Part shown: one piece after another, positions 1-8,285 of the stretch | Position numbering within the stretch: position 1 is the stretch's first letter | How the letters are laid out: each line of letters begins with the position of its first letter | Origin: UMGS755 sp045590535 | Lineage (GTDB): Bacteria > Bacillota > Clostridia > UBA1381 > UBA9506 | Assembly (NCBI GenBank): GCA_045590535.1 | Contig: JAZNRE010000045.1 | Span: 1 to 24,772, forward strand | Length of the DNA stretch: 24,772 nucleotides | Direction of reading: 5' to 3' | Notes under the pieces: generated by a model | Databases searched by the model: none | What the model was told of the DNA's origin: nothing | The model's input: only the letters and a program-made list of their open reading frames with translations | Translations under genes and position numbers: made by a program

Positions 1-1038
1 ATAGCCATAGCGTGCAAAATAAAGGGTGACCTGCACATCAAAGTAGCCACTGATTTTAATAAGCATCATCACAAGGGCCAACATAGCCACCGCAACAGAC
101 AAAGGAATTGTGCCGATGAACCGCAAAACAAATAATGGCACAAGGCAAGCAGCAAACAGAATCAGCATAGCAAGAGCCGGATTGGAAATCCTTTTCGCAA
201 AATAGTATATACCCACCAGTCCCGCCATTTGCACCAGAATGAGAAAAATGGATTGGAGGCTGGCCCAGGCAGAAGAAACAGAATAGCTTTCCATAATCAT
301 GGTGGGAATCCATACCGGCGCACCAATGGTCAGCACCGTTGTGCCAAAGGCCGTTATGGCAAGAAGCAACATGCCGCTGGATAAAAGCAGAGGCAAAAAC
401 CCTTTTGGGTTTTTTATGGCAGGAGCTTTTTTAGTTTCTCTGTCAACCGGTTCCGCTTGCATTGGTCTTCTTTTTTGTACATATAGCCAAAAGACCAAAA
501 CCACCACCATTAAGCCTGTGGAAAGGCCAAACATGGCACTCCAGCCAAACTTTTCTAATATAAACATAGCCGCTACATAGCTGACCAGTTGGCTCACCGG
601 CATAGCATATTGTAAATAAAGGTTTGCCTTTTGTCTGAAATCGGGGAAAATGTCGGTGGACACAATCCGGCACAAACCGGGCCAAATGCCAAACTGCAAA
701 ATGCCGCTAAGGCTCCAGACCACAATAACAACGGGATAATAACTGGTGAAGCACAGCACCAGATTGGTCGCCAAAGCACCAACAACCCCAAGGGTCATGA
801 GCCCGTAGGGTGAATAGCGGTCCACCATACGCCCGCCAAACATCTGCCCAATGCCGTAAAAAATATAAAACGCAGCAGCAACAGCACCTGCATCGGCTTT
901 GGTGAACAAGCCACGGCTGACAATGTAGGCAACCGAGGCAGTGTAATTGCTTTTAGTCACGCTGGTCAGCATGTAAACCAGCCAGCTGGCCACAAATATT
1001 AAAATGTTATCCTTTTCCTCTTTATGTAGCTTTGCCAT
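1..1038 (-). CDS. MFS transporter, C-terminal part cut off by the window edge
   Basis: An open frame runs from ATG at 1036-1038 leftward without a stop to base 1, giving about 346 residues; the C-terminus lies outside the window. It begins MAKLHKEEKDNILIFVASW and shows repeated hydrophobic helices. The stretch YIFYGIGQMFGGRMVDRYSP, between the second and third helices, fits the MFS loop signature (G-x-x-x-D-R-x-S). A hydrophilic linker (KKAPAIKNPKGF) near residue 205 separates the two six-helix halves. A purine-rich GGGAGAGG lies just upstream of the start. Its family is therefore major facilitator; it somewhat resembles the organophosphate:phosphate antiporter (GlpT/UhpT) branch, but I cannot name the substrate. 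It is divergent from nagA, so a sugar-phosphate or amino-sugar role is possible but is only inference. Confidence 0.85.
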   Translation of the reverse strand, partial: MAKLHKEEKDNILIFVASWLVYMLTSVTKSNYTASVAYIVSRGLFTKADAGAVAAAFYIFYGIGQMFGGRMVDRYSPYGLMTLGVVGALATNLVLCFTSYYPVVIVVWSLSGILQFGIWPGLCRIVSTDIFPDFRQKANLYLQYAMPVSQLVSYVAAMFILEKFGWSAMFGLSTGLMVVVLVFWLYVQKRRPMQAEPVDRETKKAPAIKNPKGFLPLLLSSGMLLLAITAFGTTVLTIGAPVWIPTMIMESYSVSSAWASLQSIFLILVQMAGLVGIYYFAKRISNPALAMLILFAACLVPLFVLRFIGTIPLSVAVAMLALVMMLIKISGYFDVQVTLYFARYGY

Positions 1039-1092
1039 GGCCCTCTCCCATCGCCAGATGCTATTTTTAAAAATCCGCTTCTGTGCGTTTCA

Positions 1093-1121
1093 ATTCTATC
1101 ACAGTTCCCTGTGAAAAGCAA
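1093..1121 (-). promoter_or_regulatory. Promoter of the MFS gene with a palindrome in the spacer
   Basis: On the minus strand, -35 TTGCTT (1116-1121) and -10 TAGAAT (1093-1098) are separated by 17 nt. The spacer contains the inverted repeat TCACAG-TTCC-CTGTGA (1099-1114), placed where a repressor would block polymerase. This suggests a regulated promoter; the regulator is not visible here. Confidence 0.6.
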
Positions 1122-1167
1122 CCGTATTTGACAAAAACAATAAATTTAACGAAGGCTTAAAACAGAT

Positions 1168-1196
1168 TTGCATTTTAACTAATTTTATGGTAAAAT
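1168..1196 (+). promoter_or_regulatory. nagA promoter
   Basis: -35 TTGCAT (1168-1173) and -10 TAAAAT (1191-1196) with a 17-nt spacer, the -10 preceded by TGG (extended -10). It lies 34 nt before the nagA ATG and drives rightward transcription. Confidence 0.65.
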
Positions 1197-1230
1197 AGGA
1201 TTGGAAAAAAGTGAAAGGAGATGCTTTTTT

Positions 1231-2304
1231 ATGGAATTAAAAAACGCGAAAATTTTAGGTCCGGATTTTGTGTTTGCTGAAGGCTCCCTGTTCTTTGACG
1301 AACACATTCAAAAAACAGCAACTGGCGGCGATGTGATTGATTGCGGCGGCGCTTATGTTGTTCCCGGATTCATTGATATACATACTCACGGCGTGCTAGG
1401 CTTTGAAGCCAATAGCGATGATGTGGATTTTGACCGTTGGCAACAGTTTTTGCTAAAAAAAGGTGTTACAACTTTTATTCCCACCACTGTTACCGATACC
1501 CACGACCGCATTTTATATGCTATGGATAAGCTTAAAAAGGCTGTGGGCTTAAATTTAGAGGGACCCTACATTTCCATTCCCAAACGAGGCGCCCATGTGG
1601 CCGAAAAAATCTGCGGTGTTGACCTTGCCTTTTTAGAGCAGGTAAAGGACCGGGTTGTGATGACCACCATTGCTCCGGAGGTTGACCAAAACCTTGATGC
1701 CATTCCCGCCGTTTGTGACATGGGCATTAAAGTTTCGTTAGGACACAGCACCGCCGATTATGAAACCGCCACCAAGGGTTTTTTGGCCGGCGCCACTCAA
1801 ATTACCCACATTTTTAACGGCTGCCCGCCTTTAGAGCACAGAGAACCCGGACTTGTGGGTGCCGCTTTGGATAAAGAAGATGTTTTTTGCGAAGTGATTT
1901 GCGACGGCATCCATTTGCATCCTGCTATTGTGCGCATGCTGTACCGTCTTTTAGGCACGGACCGCATGGTGCTCATCAGCGATGCCATCAGCCCCACCGG
2001 ATTAGACGATGGCGAATATACCTTGGGCGGTTTGGAGGTTTTTGTTAAGAACAGTCAGGCCCGCCTTGCTGACGGTCGCTTAGCCGGCAGCACCATCACC
2101 TTATATGAGGCGGTGCGCCGTGCGGTAGGCTTTGGCATTCCTTTGGCCGATGCGGTTAAAATGGCGTCCTTAACGCCGGCACGGGCCATTGGCATGGAAG
2201 ATAGCCTGGGCAGCCTGGAAGAAGGCAAAGACGCTGACATTGTTGTTTTAAATGAAGATTTAACGCTGCGCCATGTTTTTTATAAAGGTAAGCAAATCCT
2301 GTAA
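1231..2304 (+). CDS. nagA: N-acetylglucosamine-6-phosphate deacetylase (NagA)
   Basis: Cytoplasmic amidohydrolase converting GlcNAc-6-phosphate to glucosamine-6-phosphate and acetate, in amino-sugar and cell-wall recycling. The ATG at 1231 is chosen because AAAGGAG (1214-1220) is well placed; an upstream in-frame TTG at 1201 has no site. The product has 357 residues, slightly short of the usual 370-390. Motifs: PGFIDIHTHG with metal-type His51/His53; NLEGPY with Glu110; LGHSTADY with His172; THIFNG with His193 (most NagA proteins have THLFNAM); DGIHLHP; catalytic-type Asp251 in LISDAISPTG; LAGSTITL near the end. All key positions look intact. No nagB lies beside it; the divergent MFS gene and downstream guaA are not obvious pathway partners. 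Confidence 0.95.
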   Translation: MELKNAKILGPDFVFAEGSLFFDEHIQKTATGGDVIDCGGAYVVPGFIDIHTHGVLGFEANSDDVDFDRWQQFLLKKGVTTFIPTTVTDTHDRILYAMDKLKKAVGLNLEGPYISIPKRGAHVAEKICGVDLAFLEQVKDRVVMTTIAPEVDQNLDAIPAVCDMGIKVSLGHSTADYETATKGFLAGATQITHIFNGCPPLEHREPGLVGAALDKEDVFCEVICDGIHLHPAIVRMLYRLLGTDRMVLISDAISPTGLDDGEYTLGGLEVFVKNSQARLADGRLAGSTITLYEAVRRAVGFGIPLADAVKMASLTPARAIGMEDSLGSLEEGKDADIVVLNEDLTLRHVFYKGKQIL

Positions 2305-2377
2305 GGCAAAGGGTTGACCTAATCAAAACAACCAAAAAAATTTGTTTTGACGCACCTGATTTTATTGTAATTTTTTA

Positions 2378-2406
2378 TTGTAAAACAGTGATAAACATGA
2401 TAAAAT
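2378..2406 (+). promoter_or_regulatory. guaA promoter
   Basis: -35 TTGTAA (2378-2383), 17-nt spacer, -10 TAAAAT (2401-2406). It is followed by an AT-rich leader of about 45 nt and the AGGAGG site (2442-2447) of guaA. A weak AT-rich inverted repeat TCAAAACAA/TTGTTTTGA (2323-2331, 2342-2350) sits upstream without a T-tract; it does not look like a terminator for nagA. Confidence 0.65.
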
Positions 2407-2455
2407 AAAAATATATGAATTTTGCAGAACGAAAATACATTTAGGAGGAATTAAC

Positions 2456-3433
2456 ATGAGCAATGTACGGCCCGAATCCATGGCGCGTATCGAGACAAAA
2501 GAACTGGCAGATCAATTTATAGCTGAGCAGGTTGCTTTGGTGAGAGAACAAGTTGGTGATAAGAAGGTTTTGCTGGCCTTATCCGGTGGTGTAGACAGCT
2601 CTGTTGTTGCCGCACTGTTAATTAAAGCCATTGGCAAACAGCTGATTTGTGTTCATGTTAATCACGGTTTAATGCGCAAGGGCGAAAGCGAAGAAGTTAT
2701 TAAAATCTTCCGCGATGGTCTCGACGCAAACCTTGTTTATATCGACGCTACCGACCGTTTCTTAGATAAACTGGCAGGCATCGATAACCCCGAGCAAAAG
2801 CGCAAAATTATTGGCAATGAATTTATTGTTGTTTTTGATGAAGAAGCTAAAAAACTCACCGATGTTGACTTTTTGGCACAGGGCACCATCTATCCTGACA
2901 TTTTGGAAAGTGACGGCGTTAAAGCTCATCACAATGTGGGCGGACTGCCTGAAGACATGCAGTTTGAATTGGTTGAACCCATTAAGCTTCTCTATAAAGA
3001 CGAAGTTCGAGTTGTGGGCAAAGCATTGGGTCTGCCTGCAAACATGGTTGACCGTCAGCCCTTCCCGGGTCCCGGCTTGGGTGTTCGTTGCCTGGGTGCC
3101 ATCACTCGTGACAGACTCCATGCACTCCGTGAAGCCGATGCCATTTTGAGAGAAGAATTTGACAACGCCGGTCTTTCACAGCATGTATGGCAATATTTCA
3201 TTGCTGTGCCTGACTTTAAGAGCGTTGGCGTTAAAGACAGCAAACGCTACGAAGGTTGGCCGGCCATCATCCGTGCCGTCAACACTGTTGACGCTATGTC
3301 CGCTACCATTGAAGAAATTCCTTACAGTGTGCTGCACAAAATAACCGACCGCATCACCAATGAAGTCGACGGCATTAACCGTGTGTTATATGACTTAACA
3401 CCGAAGCCGATTGGCACAATTGAGTGGGAATAA
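2456..3433 (+). CDS. guaA: GMP synthase, ATP-pyrophosphatase subunit only (no glutaminase domain)
   Basis: Converts XMP to GMP with ATP and ammonia. The 325-residue product holds only the C-terminal two-thirds of a standard bacterial GuaA (about 510-525 residues). The PP-loop SGGVDSS is at 43-49; HVNHGLMRKGE and AQGTIYPDILES follow; then comes SHHNVGGLP-like HHNVGGLPEDM, the PFPGPGLGVRCLG segment and the dimerisation domain, ending in the family's GTIEWE. The N-terminal class I glutamine amidotransferase domain (Cys-His-Glu triad) is absent, and upstream sequence to nagA does not encode it. Start: ATG at 2456 behind AGGAGG. It therefore either uses free ammonia or a separately encoded glutaminase subunit as in archaea (GuaAa/GuaAb). 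Identity of the domain is secure; how it gets ammonia is unknown. Confidence 0.93.
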   Translation: MSNVRPESMARIETKELADQFIAEQVALVREQVGDKKVLLALSGGVDSSVVAALLIKAIGKQLICVHVNHGLMRKGESEEVIKIFRDGLDANLVYIDATDRFLDKLAGIDNPEQKRKIIGNEFIVVFDEEAKKLTDVDFLAQGTIYPDILESDGVKAHHNVGGLPEDMQFELVEPIKLLYKDEVRVVGKALGLPANMVDRQPFPGPGLGVRCLGAITRDRLHALREADAILREEFDNAGLSQHVWQYFIAVPDFKSVGVKDSKRYEGWPAIIRAVNTVDAMSATIEEIPYSVLHKITDRITNEVDGINRVLYDLTPKPIGTIEWE

Positions 3434-3440
3434 AATGAAA

Positions 3441-3486
3441 AACCCCGAAAGCCTTGATTTTCAAGGTTTTCGGGGTTTCTTTTTTT
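3441..3486. terminator. Rho-independent terminator between convergent guaA and pgcA
   Basis: A 17-bp stem, with one G-U pair, is formed by 3441-3457 and 3461-3477 around a three-base loop, followed by a T-rich tract to 3486 on the plus strand. The A-rich left flank could let it work weakly for pgcA as well. Confidence 0.9.
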
Positions 3487-3490
3487 GTAT

Positions 3491-5209
3491 TTATTTCATT
3501 AAGCACTCGGTTGCTGCCTTTTGCAAACGGGAAAGCTTTTCCTCGGCATCCTCGCAGCTCTTGCCCACTACTGAGAAATAGAGCTTGATTTTTGGCTCTG
3601 TGCCCGAGGGACGCAAAATGAAAAATCCGCCTTGCTCCAGTTCAAAATAAAGCACATTGTCGGGTTCTAGCGGCAAAGTTGATTGCTCGCCGGTTTTGTA
3701 ATCATAGCGAATACGCTCTTTATAATTCCGAAAAGCGACACACTCTATATCGCCCACCTTACGAAAAGGCTGCTCTGCAACGGATGCAAGAAGCTTTTTC
3801 ATGCGCTCCATGCCGTCGATTCCCTCCATGTAAACCGAATCGGTATGCTCCAGGAAATAACCGTATTTTTCCTGCAAAAGTGCCACGGCATCCACCAGGG
3901 TTTTGCCCTGCTTTTTATAAAAAGCTGCCATTTCGCAAACCAAAAGCGCCGCGCTGACGGCGTCTTTATCCCGGGCATAGGTGCCGGGGAGATAACCAAA
4001 GCTTTCTTCAAAACCAAAAAGATAAGAGCCTCCATCGGGGTTTTCTTCGTGGTCTTTAATAATGCCGGCGATATATTTAAAGCCGGTGTAAACCTGATAA
4101 AGCTTCACGCCATAGGCTTTGGCAATGGGGCCCACCATGTTGGTTGAAACAATGGTGCTGACAACATAATCCTGAGGCGAAAGGTCTGTCTTTTGGGACA
4201 AAACATAGTCCATTAACAAAACGCCGGTTTGATTGCCGTTTAACACTTCAAAGCCTGACTCTGTCCGGCAGAGAACGCCAATGCGGTCTGAATCGGGGTC
4301 GGTGCCGATGATGATGTCGGCATTTTTTTCATTAGCAAGGGCCTCGGCCAAATAAAAGCCCTCGGGGTTTTCGGGGTTTGGTGATTTAACCGTTGAAAAA
4401 TCGGGGTCCGGCACGGTTTGCGCTTCAACGGGATAAACACAGGTAAAGCCGCTTTCGGTCAGCGCCCGCATCACCGGCTTAAAGCCGGCGCCATGGAAGG
4501 GGGTGTAAACAATGGTTAAGTCGCCTCCCGCCTCTTGCACCAGCTTGGGATTTTGAATGCAGGATTTAACCGCCTCAATGTATGGTCCCAGCACATCCTC
4601 ACCGATAACGGTGATGAGGCCTGCTTTTTCAGCCTCCTTGGTATCCATAGTTAAAACGCCGGTAAACATGTCGGTTTGATTGATAAACGAAAGAACCGCC
4701 GAAGACGCCTCCACATTCAGCTGTGCACCATCTTCGCCATAAACCTTATAGCCGTTATAGTTGGCGGGGTTGTGGCTGGCCGTAATCATAATGCCGGCGG
4801 CGGCTTTTAAGTGCCGCACTGCAAAGGAAAGGGCCGGGGTTGGCTGCAGGCTGTCATAAATCCAAACACGAATGCCGTTGGCTGCCAGAACATTGCCGGC
4901 TGCCCAGGCAAATTCCTTTGAAAAATGACGGCAATCATAGGCGATGGCAACGCCACGCTTTGCGCTATCGCCACCCTTTTGCAAAATGTAAGCCGCCAGA
5001 CCTTGTGTGGCACGGCGCACAGTGTACATGTTCATGCGGTTGGTGCCGGCGCCTAAAATGCCTCTTAAGCCTGCCGTTCCAAAGGCCAGCTCTTTATAAA
5101 ACCGTTCTTTAATTTCTGTTTCATCCTCTTTAATTGCCAAAAGCTCTGCTTTTGTGCTCTCATCGGCTTTTTGGCACCAGAGTTCATATTGCTTTTTATA
5201 GTCCTGCAT
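3491..5209 (-). CDS. pgcA: Alpha-phosphoglucomutase / phosphohexomutase (PgcA-type)
   Basis: Interconverts glucose-6-phosphate and glucose-1-phosphate (possibly also the mannose forms), supplying precursors for glycolipids, wall polymers and glycogen. Counting from MQDYKKQYEL, the protein has 572 residues, like B. subtilis PgcA (about 580). The phosphoserine loop TASHNP has Ser145; the metal loop DPDSDR is at about 304-309; the sugar-binding loop GFEESFGY is near 400; the phosphate-binding loop RPSGTEPKIK is near the C-terminus. Start: AGAGGAAGG lies 9 nt before ATG 5209; an ATG at 5218 is too close to this site, and the longer TTG at 5254 has none. It lies about 85 bp downstream of the PBP gene in the same direction, with a hairpin between. 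Confidence 0.94.
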   Translation of the reverse strand: MQDYKKQYELWCQKADESTKAELLAIKEDETEIKERFYKELAFGTAGLRGILGAGTNRMNMYTVRRATQGLAAYILQKGGDSAKRGVAIAYDCRHFSKEFAWAAGNVLAANGIRVWIYDSLQPTPALSFAVRHLKAAAGIMITASHNPANYNGYKVYGEDGAQLNVEASSAVLSFINQTDMFTGVLTMDTKEAEKAGLITVIGEDVLGPYIEAVKSCIQNPKLVQEAGGDLTIVYTPFHGAGFKPVMRALTESGFTCVYPVEAQTVPDPDFSTVKSPNPENPEGFYLAEALANEKNADIIIGTDPDSDRIGVLCRTESGFEVLNGNQTGVLLMDYVLSQKTDLSPQDYVVSTIVSTNMVGPIAKAYGVKLYQVYTGFKYIAGIIKDHEENPDGGSYLFGFEESFGYLPGTYARDKDAVSAALLVCEMAAFYKKQGKTLVDAVALLQEKYGYFLEHTDSVYMEGIDGMERMKKLLASVAEQPFRKVGDIECVAFRNYKERIRYDYKTGEQSTLPLEPDNVLYFELEQGGFFILRPSGTEPKIKLYFSVVGKSCEDAEEKLSRLQKAATECLMK

Positions 5210-5257
5210 TTTGCTCATCCTTCCTCTTTTTGCTGCATCATCGCTGTCAGGCAAAAG

Positions 5258-5296
5258 AAAAGCCCTGGTAAAAGCTTTTCTTTACACGAGGGCTTT
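5258..5296 (-). terminator. Terminator downstream of the class A PBP gene
   Basis: On the minus strand AAAGCCCT (5296-5289) pairs with AGGGCTTT (5265-5258), with further GTAAA/TTTAC pairing inside, followed by TCTTTTG. The stem overlaps the PBP stop codon region. It probably separates PBP transcription from pgcA, although no clear pgcA promoter was seen. Confidence 0.6.
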
Positions 5297-7652
5297 ATTC
5301 TTCGCCACTCCACCAATATTGTGACTCATCGTCTGTGGGAGGGGCTGTTTGTGTGTCTTGCGGCTGTGGCTCTGTTGATGCAGGCTCAGAAGTGCTTTCA
5401 GAAGGCGGTGTAACCACATCACCCTCCGCCGGCGGATTGTTGGCGCCAGTGCCCGGCTCTACATCGTTTAAGCCTTGGTCTTCGTTTTGAATATCGTCAT
5501 CGATCTTATCCTCAGGCTCAAGCTCCTGATGGGATTCACAAAAACTGTTGGGCTGCGTGCCACCTTTAAAATATTGGGTGCGCACATTTTCTTCGCAATC
5601 AGCCGTTGCAATTTTGCCGCTTACCTGACAAATCACACGCTCTACCATGCTGGGCGGGCGGGAAATGGTTTTGGTTGTGGTGTTTTTATGGGCCAAATCA
5701 ATAACCTTTTTCCAAACCGAAACACAAGGGTTGCCCAAGCCTGTCATTCCCCTTGGCGTGTCATAACCAAACCAAACCACGCCGGCATAATTGGGGGTGA
5801 AGCCTGCAAACCAACGGTCAATATCACCCGTGGTGGTACCGGTTTTACCGCCGGCAAAAACGCCGCTTGCCGGGCGGGCCGCTGTGCCTGTACCGTAAGT
5901 GACAACGCCGGACAGCATGCGGGACATGGTGTAGGCTGTTTCTTCACTCATGGCACGATGGCTTGAGGGCTTGTTTTCTAAAATTACACGGCCGTTTGCA
6001 TCAATAACTTTAGTATATGTCGTGGGCTGTGTATATATGCCCCCGTTTGCAAAAGTTGCATAGGCTGCCGCCATTTCCATAACCGAAACACCGTCGGTTA
6101 AACCGCCTAAGCCCAAAGAGCTTAAAAACTTGTCGGAATAGGTTTTGCCGTCTTCACGCTTTTCACTGCTGACTAATGAGGTAAAGCCCAATTTATCGGT
6201 CATAAAGTCAAATGACCGTTCAACCGATAATTTGTCCAAAATGCGAACGGCAGGAATGTTTCTTGATTTTTCCAAAGCCACCTGGGCGGTAATGGGACCC
6301 ATAAACTTGTAGTCGGCATTACGGGGCGACCAGTCGCCAATGGTGAGGGCTGTGTCGTCCACAATGGTGGCCGGTGTGATGATGCCATATTCAATGGCCG
6401 GTGCATAAACCGCCAAAGGCTTAATGGATGAACCGGGCTGGCGCAGGGTTTGGGTTGCACGGTTTAAGCCGCGGTTTGCGGTTTTTTCACCACGACCGCC
6501 CACAATGCCTTTCACCTGACCGGTTTGCGGGTCAATGATAACCATGGCCGACTGGGGCTTGTTGTTGCCGGAGCCGGGGAAGTTTTTGTCATTTTCAAAA
6601 ACGGTTTCCATGGCTTCTTGCACGGCAGGGTCAACATTGGCATAAATTTTTAAACCGCCTTTAAAGATGGCCTTTGTTGCCGCACTTTCAGACATTTTGT
6701 TCCGTGTCATCAGGTCGTTCATGACCTCTAAAATAATTTGGTCCACATAATAGGACTGAATTTGTGTGTTTTCAACCTTCGCAGTTCCCTTAACCAGTTT
6801 TAACTCTTCTTTAACTGCTGCATCGTGCTCTTCCTGTGTGATGTAGCCCAGTTCCAGCATTTTGGCCAAAACGGTTTCTTGCTTTTCTTTATGAGCTTCA
6901 AAGTTCACCAGGGGGTCATATTTGCTGGGATACTGTGTGATGCCTGCAATGGAGGCACATTCAGCCAGAGAGAGCTGTGAAACATCCTTGCTGAAATAAA
7001 CATTGGCTGCGGTTTGCACGCCATGACAGCCCTGACCCAGATAAATGGTGTTCATATACATTTCAATAATCTGGTCTTTGGACATTTTCTGCTCTAAATT
7101 TAGAGCACGCACAATCTCCTGAATTTTACGAATGGGAGAGCGCTTATCATCACCCGTGATGTTTTTAATGAGCTGCTGGGTGATGGTGGAGCCACCATAA
7201 GAACGGTTGCCCCGGAAAATAAAATTCACCGTGGCACCAAAGGTGCGCTTCCAGTCCACACCGTGATGTGTTTCAAATCGTTCGTCTTCAATGGCGATAA
7301 AGGCTTTTTTCAGCATTTCGGGTGTGGCATCAAGGTCAACCCAAATTCGATTCTGTTCAGCGTAAAGCCGGTCATATTCCATAGGCTGACCGCTTTCTTT
7401 ATCAATGTAATATACCACAGAAGAAAAGTCTAAATTATATTCCTGTGCAATAAGGTCTGTGCTGTTGTCAATAAAGCCCAGTGTCGCACCGCCTATAACC
7501 GCTGCGCCCAAAACAAAAAGAACACCGCAAATAATCAGGCCTTTTTTGATGAGGCCCTTGATGTTTGCCTTTTTGTCTGCGGTTTTATCCTTTTTCTTTT
7601 CTGTGGGAATCGGAATGCGGCGAGTTTGTTCGTCTATGTCTTGTCTTCGCAA
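5295..7652 (-). CDS. Class A penicillin-binding protein (glycosyltransferase plus transpeptidase)
   Basis: Bifunctional peptidoglycan synthase anchored in the membrane. With a TTG start at 7652 (AAGGAAG 7 nt upstream) it has 785 residues; an upstream ATG at 7679 adds nine residues but lacks a ribosome site. A Lys-rich cytoplasmic head is followed by one membrane helix (about 38-58). The GT51 domain shows the catalytic-type Glu122 in EDERF and GGSTITQQLIKN. The transpeptidase domain shows the SxxK motif SSIK (Ser408), SRN (463-465) and KTGTT (603-607). After the catalytic domain there is a Cys-containing linker and a Pro/Glu/Ser/Thr-rich acidic tail ending in WWSGEE. All active-site motifs are present. 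Nearby uppP and a DacF-like gene act on the same polymer. Confidence 0.95.
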   Translation of the reverse strand: MRRQDIDEQTRRIPIPTEKKKDKTADKKANIKGLIKKGLIICGVLFVLGAAVIGGATLGFIDNSTDLIAQEYNLDFSSVVYYIDKESGQPMEYDRLYAEQNRIWVDLDATPEMLKKAFIAIEDERFETHHGVDWKRTFGATVNFIFRGNRSYGGSTITQQLIKNITGDDKRSPIRKIQEIVRALNLEQKMSKDQIIEMYMNTIYLGQGCHGVQTAANVYFSKDVSQLSLAECASIAGITQYPSKYDPLVNFEAHKEKQETVLAKMLELGYITQEEHDAAVKEELKLVKGTAKVENTQIQSYYVDQIILEVMNDLMTRNKMSESAATKAIFKGGLKIYANVDPAVQEAMETVFENDKNFPGSGNNKPQSAMVIIDPQTGQVKGIVGGRGEKTANRGLNRATQTLRQPGSSIKPLAVYAPAIEYGIITPATIVDDTALTIGDWSPRNADYKFMGPITAQVALEKSRNIPAVRILDKLSVERSFDFMTDKLGFTSLVSSEKREDGKTYSDKFLSSLGLGGLTDGVSVMEMAAAYATFANGGIYTQPTTYTKVIDANGRVILENKPSSHRAMSEETAYTMSRMLSGVVTYGTGTAARPASGVFAGGKTGTTTGDIDRWFAGFTPNYAGVVWFGYDTPRGMTGLGNPCVSVWKKVIDLAHKNTTTKTISRPPSMVERVICQVSGKIATADCEENVRTQYFKGGTQPNSFCESHQELEPEDKIDDDIQNEDQGLNDVEPGTGANNPPAEGDVVTPPSESTSEPASTEPQPQDTQTAPPTDDESQYWWSGEE

Positions 7653-7713
7653 TTTCTCACTTCCTTTTTGTGCCGGCATCGGTGGATGGCGGCCATTGGG
7701 ATATGTAAATCTA

Positions 7714-7741
7714 ATTCTATTATAAATAAAAATCTTTACAA
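7714..7741 (-). promoter_or_regulatory. Promoter of the class A PBP gene
   Basis: Minus strand -35 TTGTAA (7736-7741), 16-nt spacer, -10 TAGAAT (7714-7719), giving a leader of about 55 nt before the TTG start. A TATAAT-like sequence lies in the spacer, so the exact start point is uncertain. Confidence 0.45.
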
Positions 7742-7791
7742 AAGTATTAAATTTAAGGAACTTTTATGTTAAATTGACAAAACAAAGGCTC

Positions 7792-7817
7792 AAAACCGCT
7801 TGGTTGAGCGGTTTTTA
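7792..7817. terminator. Orphan terminator-like hairpin between divergent genes
   Basis: AAAACCGCT (7792-7800) and AGCGGTTTT (7807-7815) form a 9-bp stem around TGGTTG, followed by TTAATT on the plus strand. The flanking genes are divergent, so no neighbouring coding transcript ends here. Confidence 0.5.
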
Positions 7818-7818
7818 A

Positions 7819-7848
7819 TTGTATATAAAACGGAAATATGTGCATAAT
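7819..7848 (+). promoter_or_regulatory. Possible ferredoxin promoter
   Basis: TTGTAT (7819-7824) and CATAAT (7843-7848) are separated by 18 nt and precede the ferredoxin ribosome site AGGAGG (7868-7873) by about 20 nt. A reasonable but not ideal sigma-A match. Confidence 0.4.
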
Positions 7849-7879
7849 ACAAAGCATATTATCAATCAGGAGGAAACAT

Positions 7880-8062
7880 ATGAAGGTTACAATTATTGAG
7901 GGTTGCATTGGCTGCGGTTTATGTGTGGGCACTTGCCCCGAGGTGTTTTGCATGCAGGATGACGGCACCGCCCGGGTTTGCAACGAGCCCTCAAAAGAGC
8001 AGGAAGGACCTGTGCAAGAGGCGGCCGAGAGTTGTCCCGTCAGCGTAATTTTAACAGAATAA
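7880..8062 (+). CDS. Small [4Fe-4S] ferredoxin
   Basis: A 60-residue cytoplasmic electron carrier. It begins MKVTIIEGCIGCGLC and has CxxCxxC at Cys9, Cys12 and Cys15, another Cys at 19 in TCPE, and a C-terminal SCPVSVI whose Cys-Pro closes the cluster. This is the pattern of monocluster ferredoxins, with an extra Cys near position 19 and one in the middle (VCNEP). Start: ATG at 7880 directly behind AGGAGG; an earlier in-frame ATG at 7838 lies in the promoter region and is rejected. It stands alone, followed by a terminator, so no specific redox partner can be named. Confidence 0.9.
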   Translation: MKVTIIEGCIGCGLCVGTCPEVFCMQDDGTARVCNEPSKEQEGPVQEAAESCPVSVILTE

Positions 8063-8099
8063 CGCTCCCAAAAACTTTAAAAGTGCATAAAAGTCCCCG

Positions 8100-8140
8100 T
8101 CGCTTCCATAGGATTTTTGCCTTTGGAGGCGATATTTTTT
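8100..8140 (+). terminator. Terminator after the ferredoxin gene
   Basis: TCGCTTCCA (8100-8108) pairs with TGGAGGCGA (8124-8132), nine pairs including one G-U, followed by TATTTTTT. Confidence 0.7.
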
Positions 8141-8172
8141 GCCTTTTTTCCCTTTTAAAAGCACGAAAAACA

Positions 8173-8201
8173 TTGACACTTGCGCTGTAAAATGGTAAGA
8201 T
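8173..8201 (+). promoter_or_regulatory. Strong promoter of the ECF S-component / DUF436 pair
   Basis: -35 TTGACA (8173-8178), 17-nt spacer, -10 TAAGAT (8196-8201). The leader of about 75 nt holds a small hairpin AGGCAC/GTGCTT (8226-8231, 8239-8244) followed by TGTTTTTG, which could be a weak attenuator. I recognise no known riboswitch in it. Confidence 0.75.
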
Positions 8202-8285
8202 AATCATGTTAATTCTTAATTTTTTAGGCACGAAGAATGTGCTTTGTTTTTGTGAAAATTATTCTATGAAAAAGGAGTCTTTAAC

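Noticed and set aside
299..813. Plus-strand open frames opposite the MFS gene
   Set aside because: They are antisense shadows of a continuous transporter frame with clear membrane helices.
2323..2350. nagA terminator
   Set aside because: The AT-rich stem TCAAAACAA/TTGTTTTGA has no T-tract after it and would be unstable.
2811..3149. 112-codon plus-strand frame within guaA
   Set aside because: It is the +1 shadow of guaA without its own ribosome site or protein-like composition.
8202..8285. Riboswitch in the leader of the S-component gene
   Set aside because: The leader is about 75 nt with a single 6-bp hairpin and no recognisable vitamin or metal riboswitch core.
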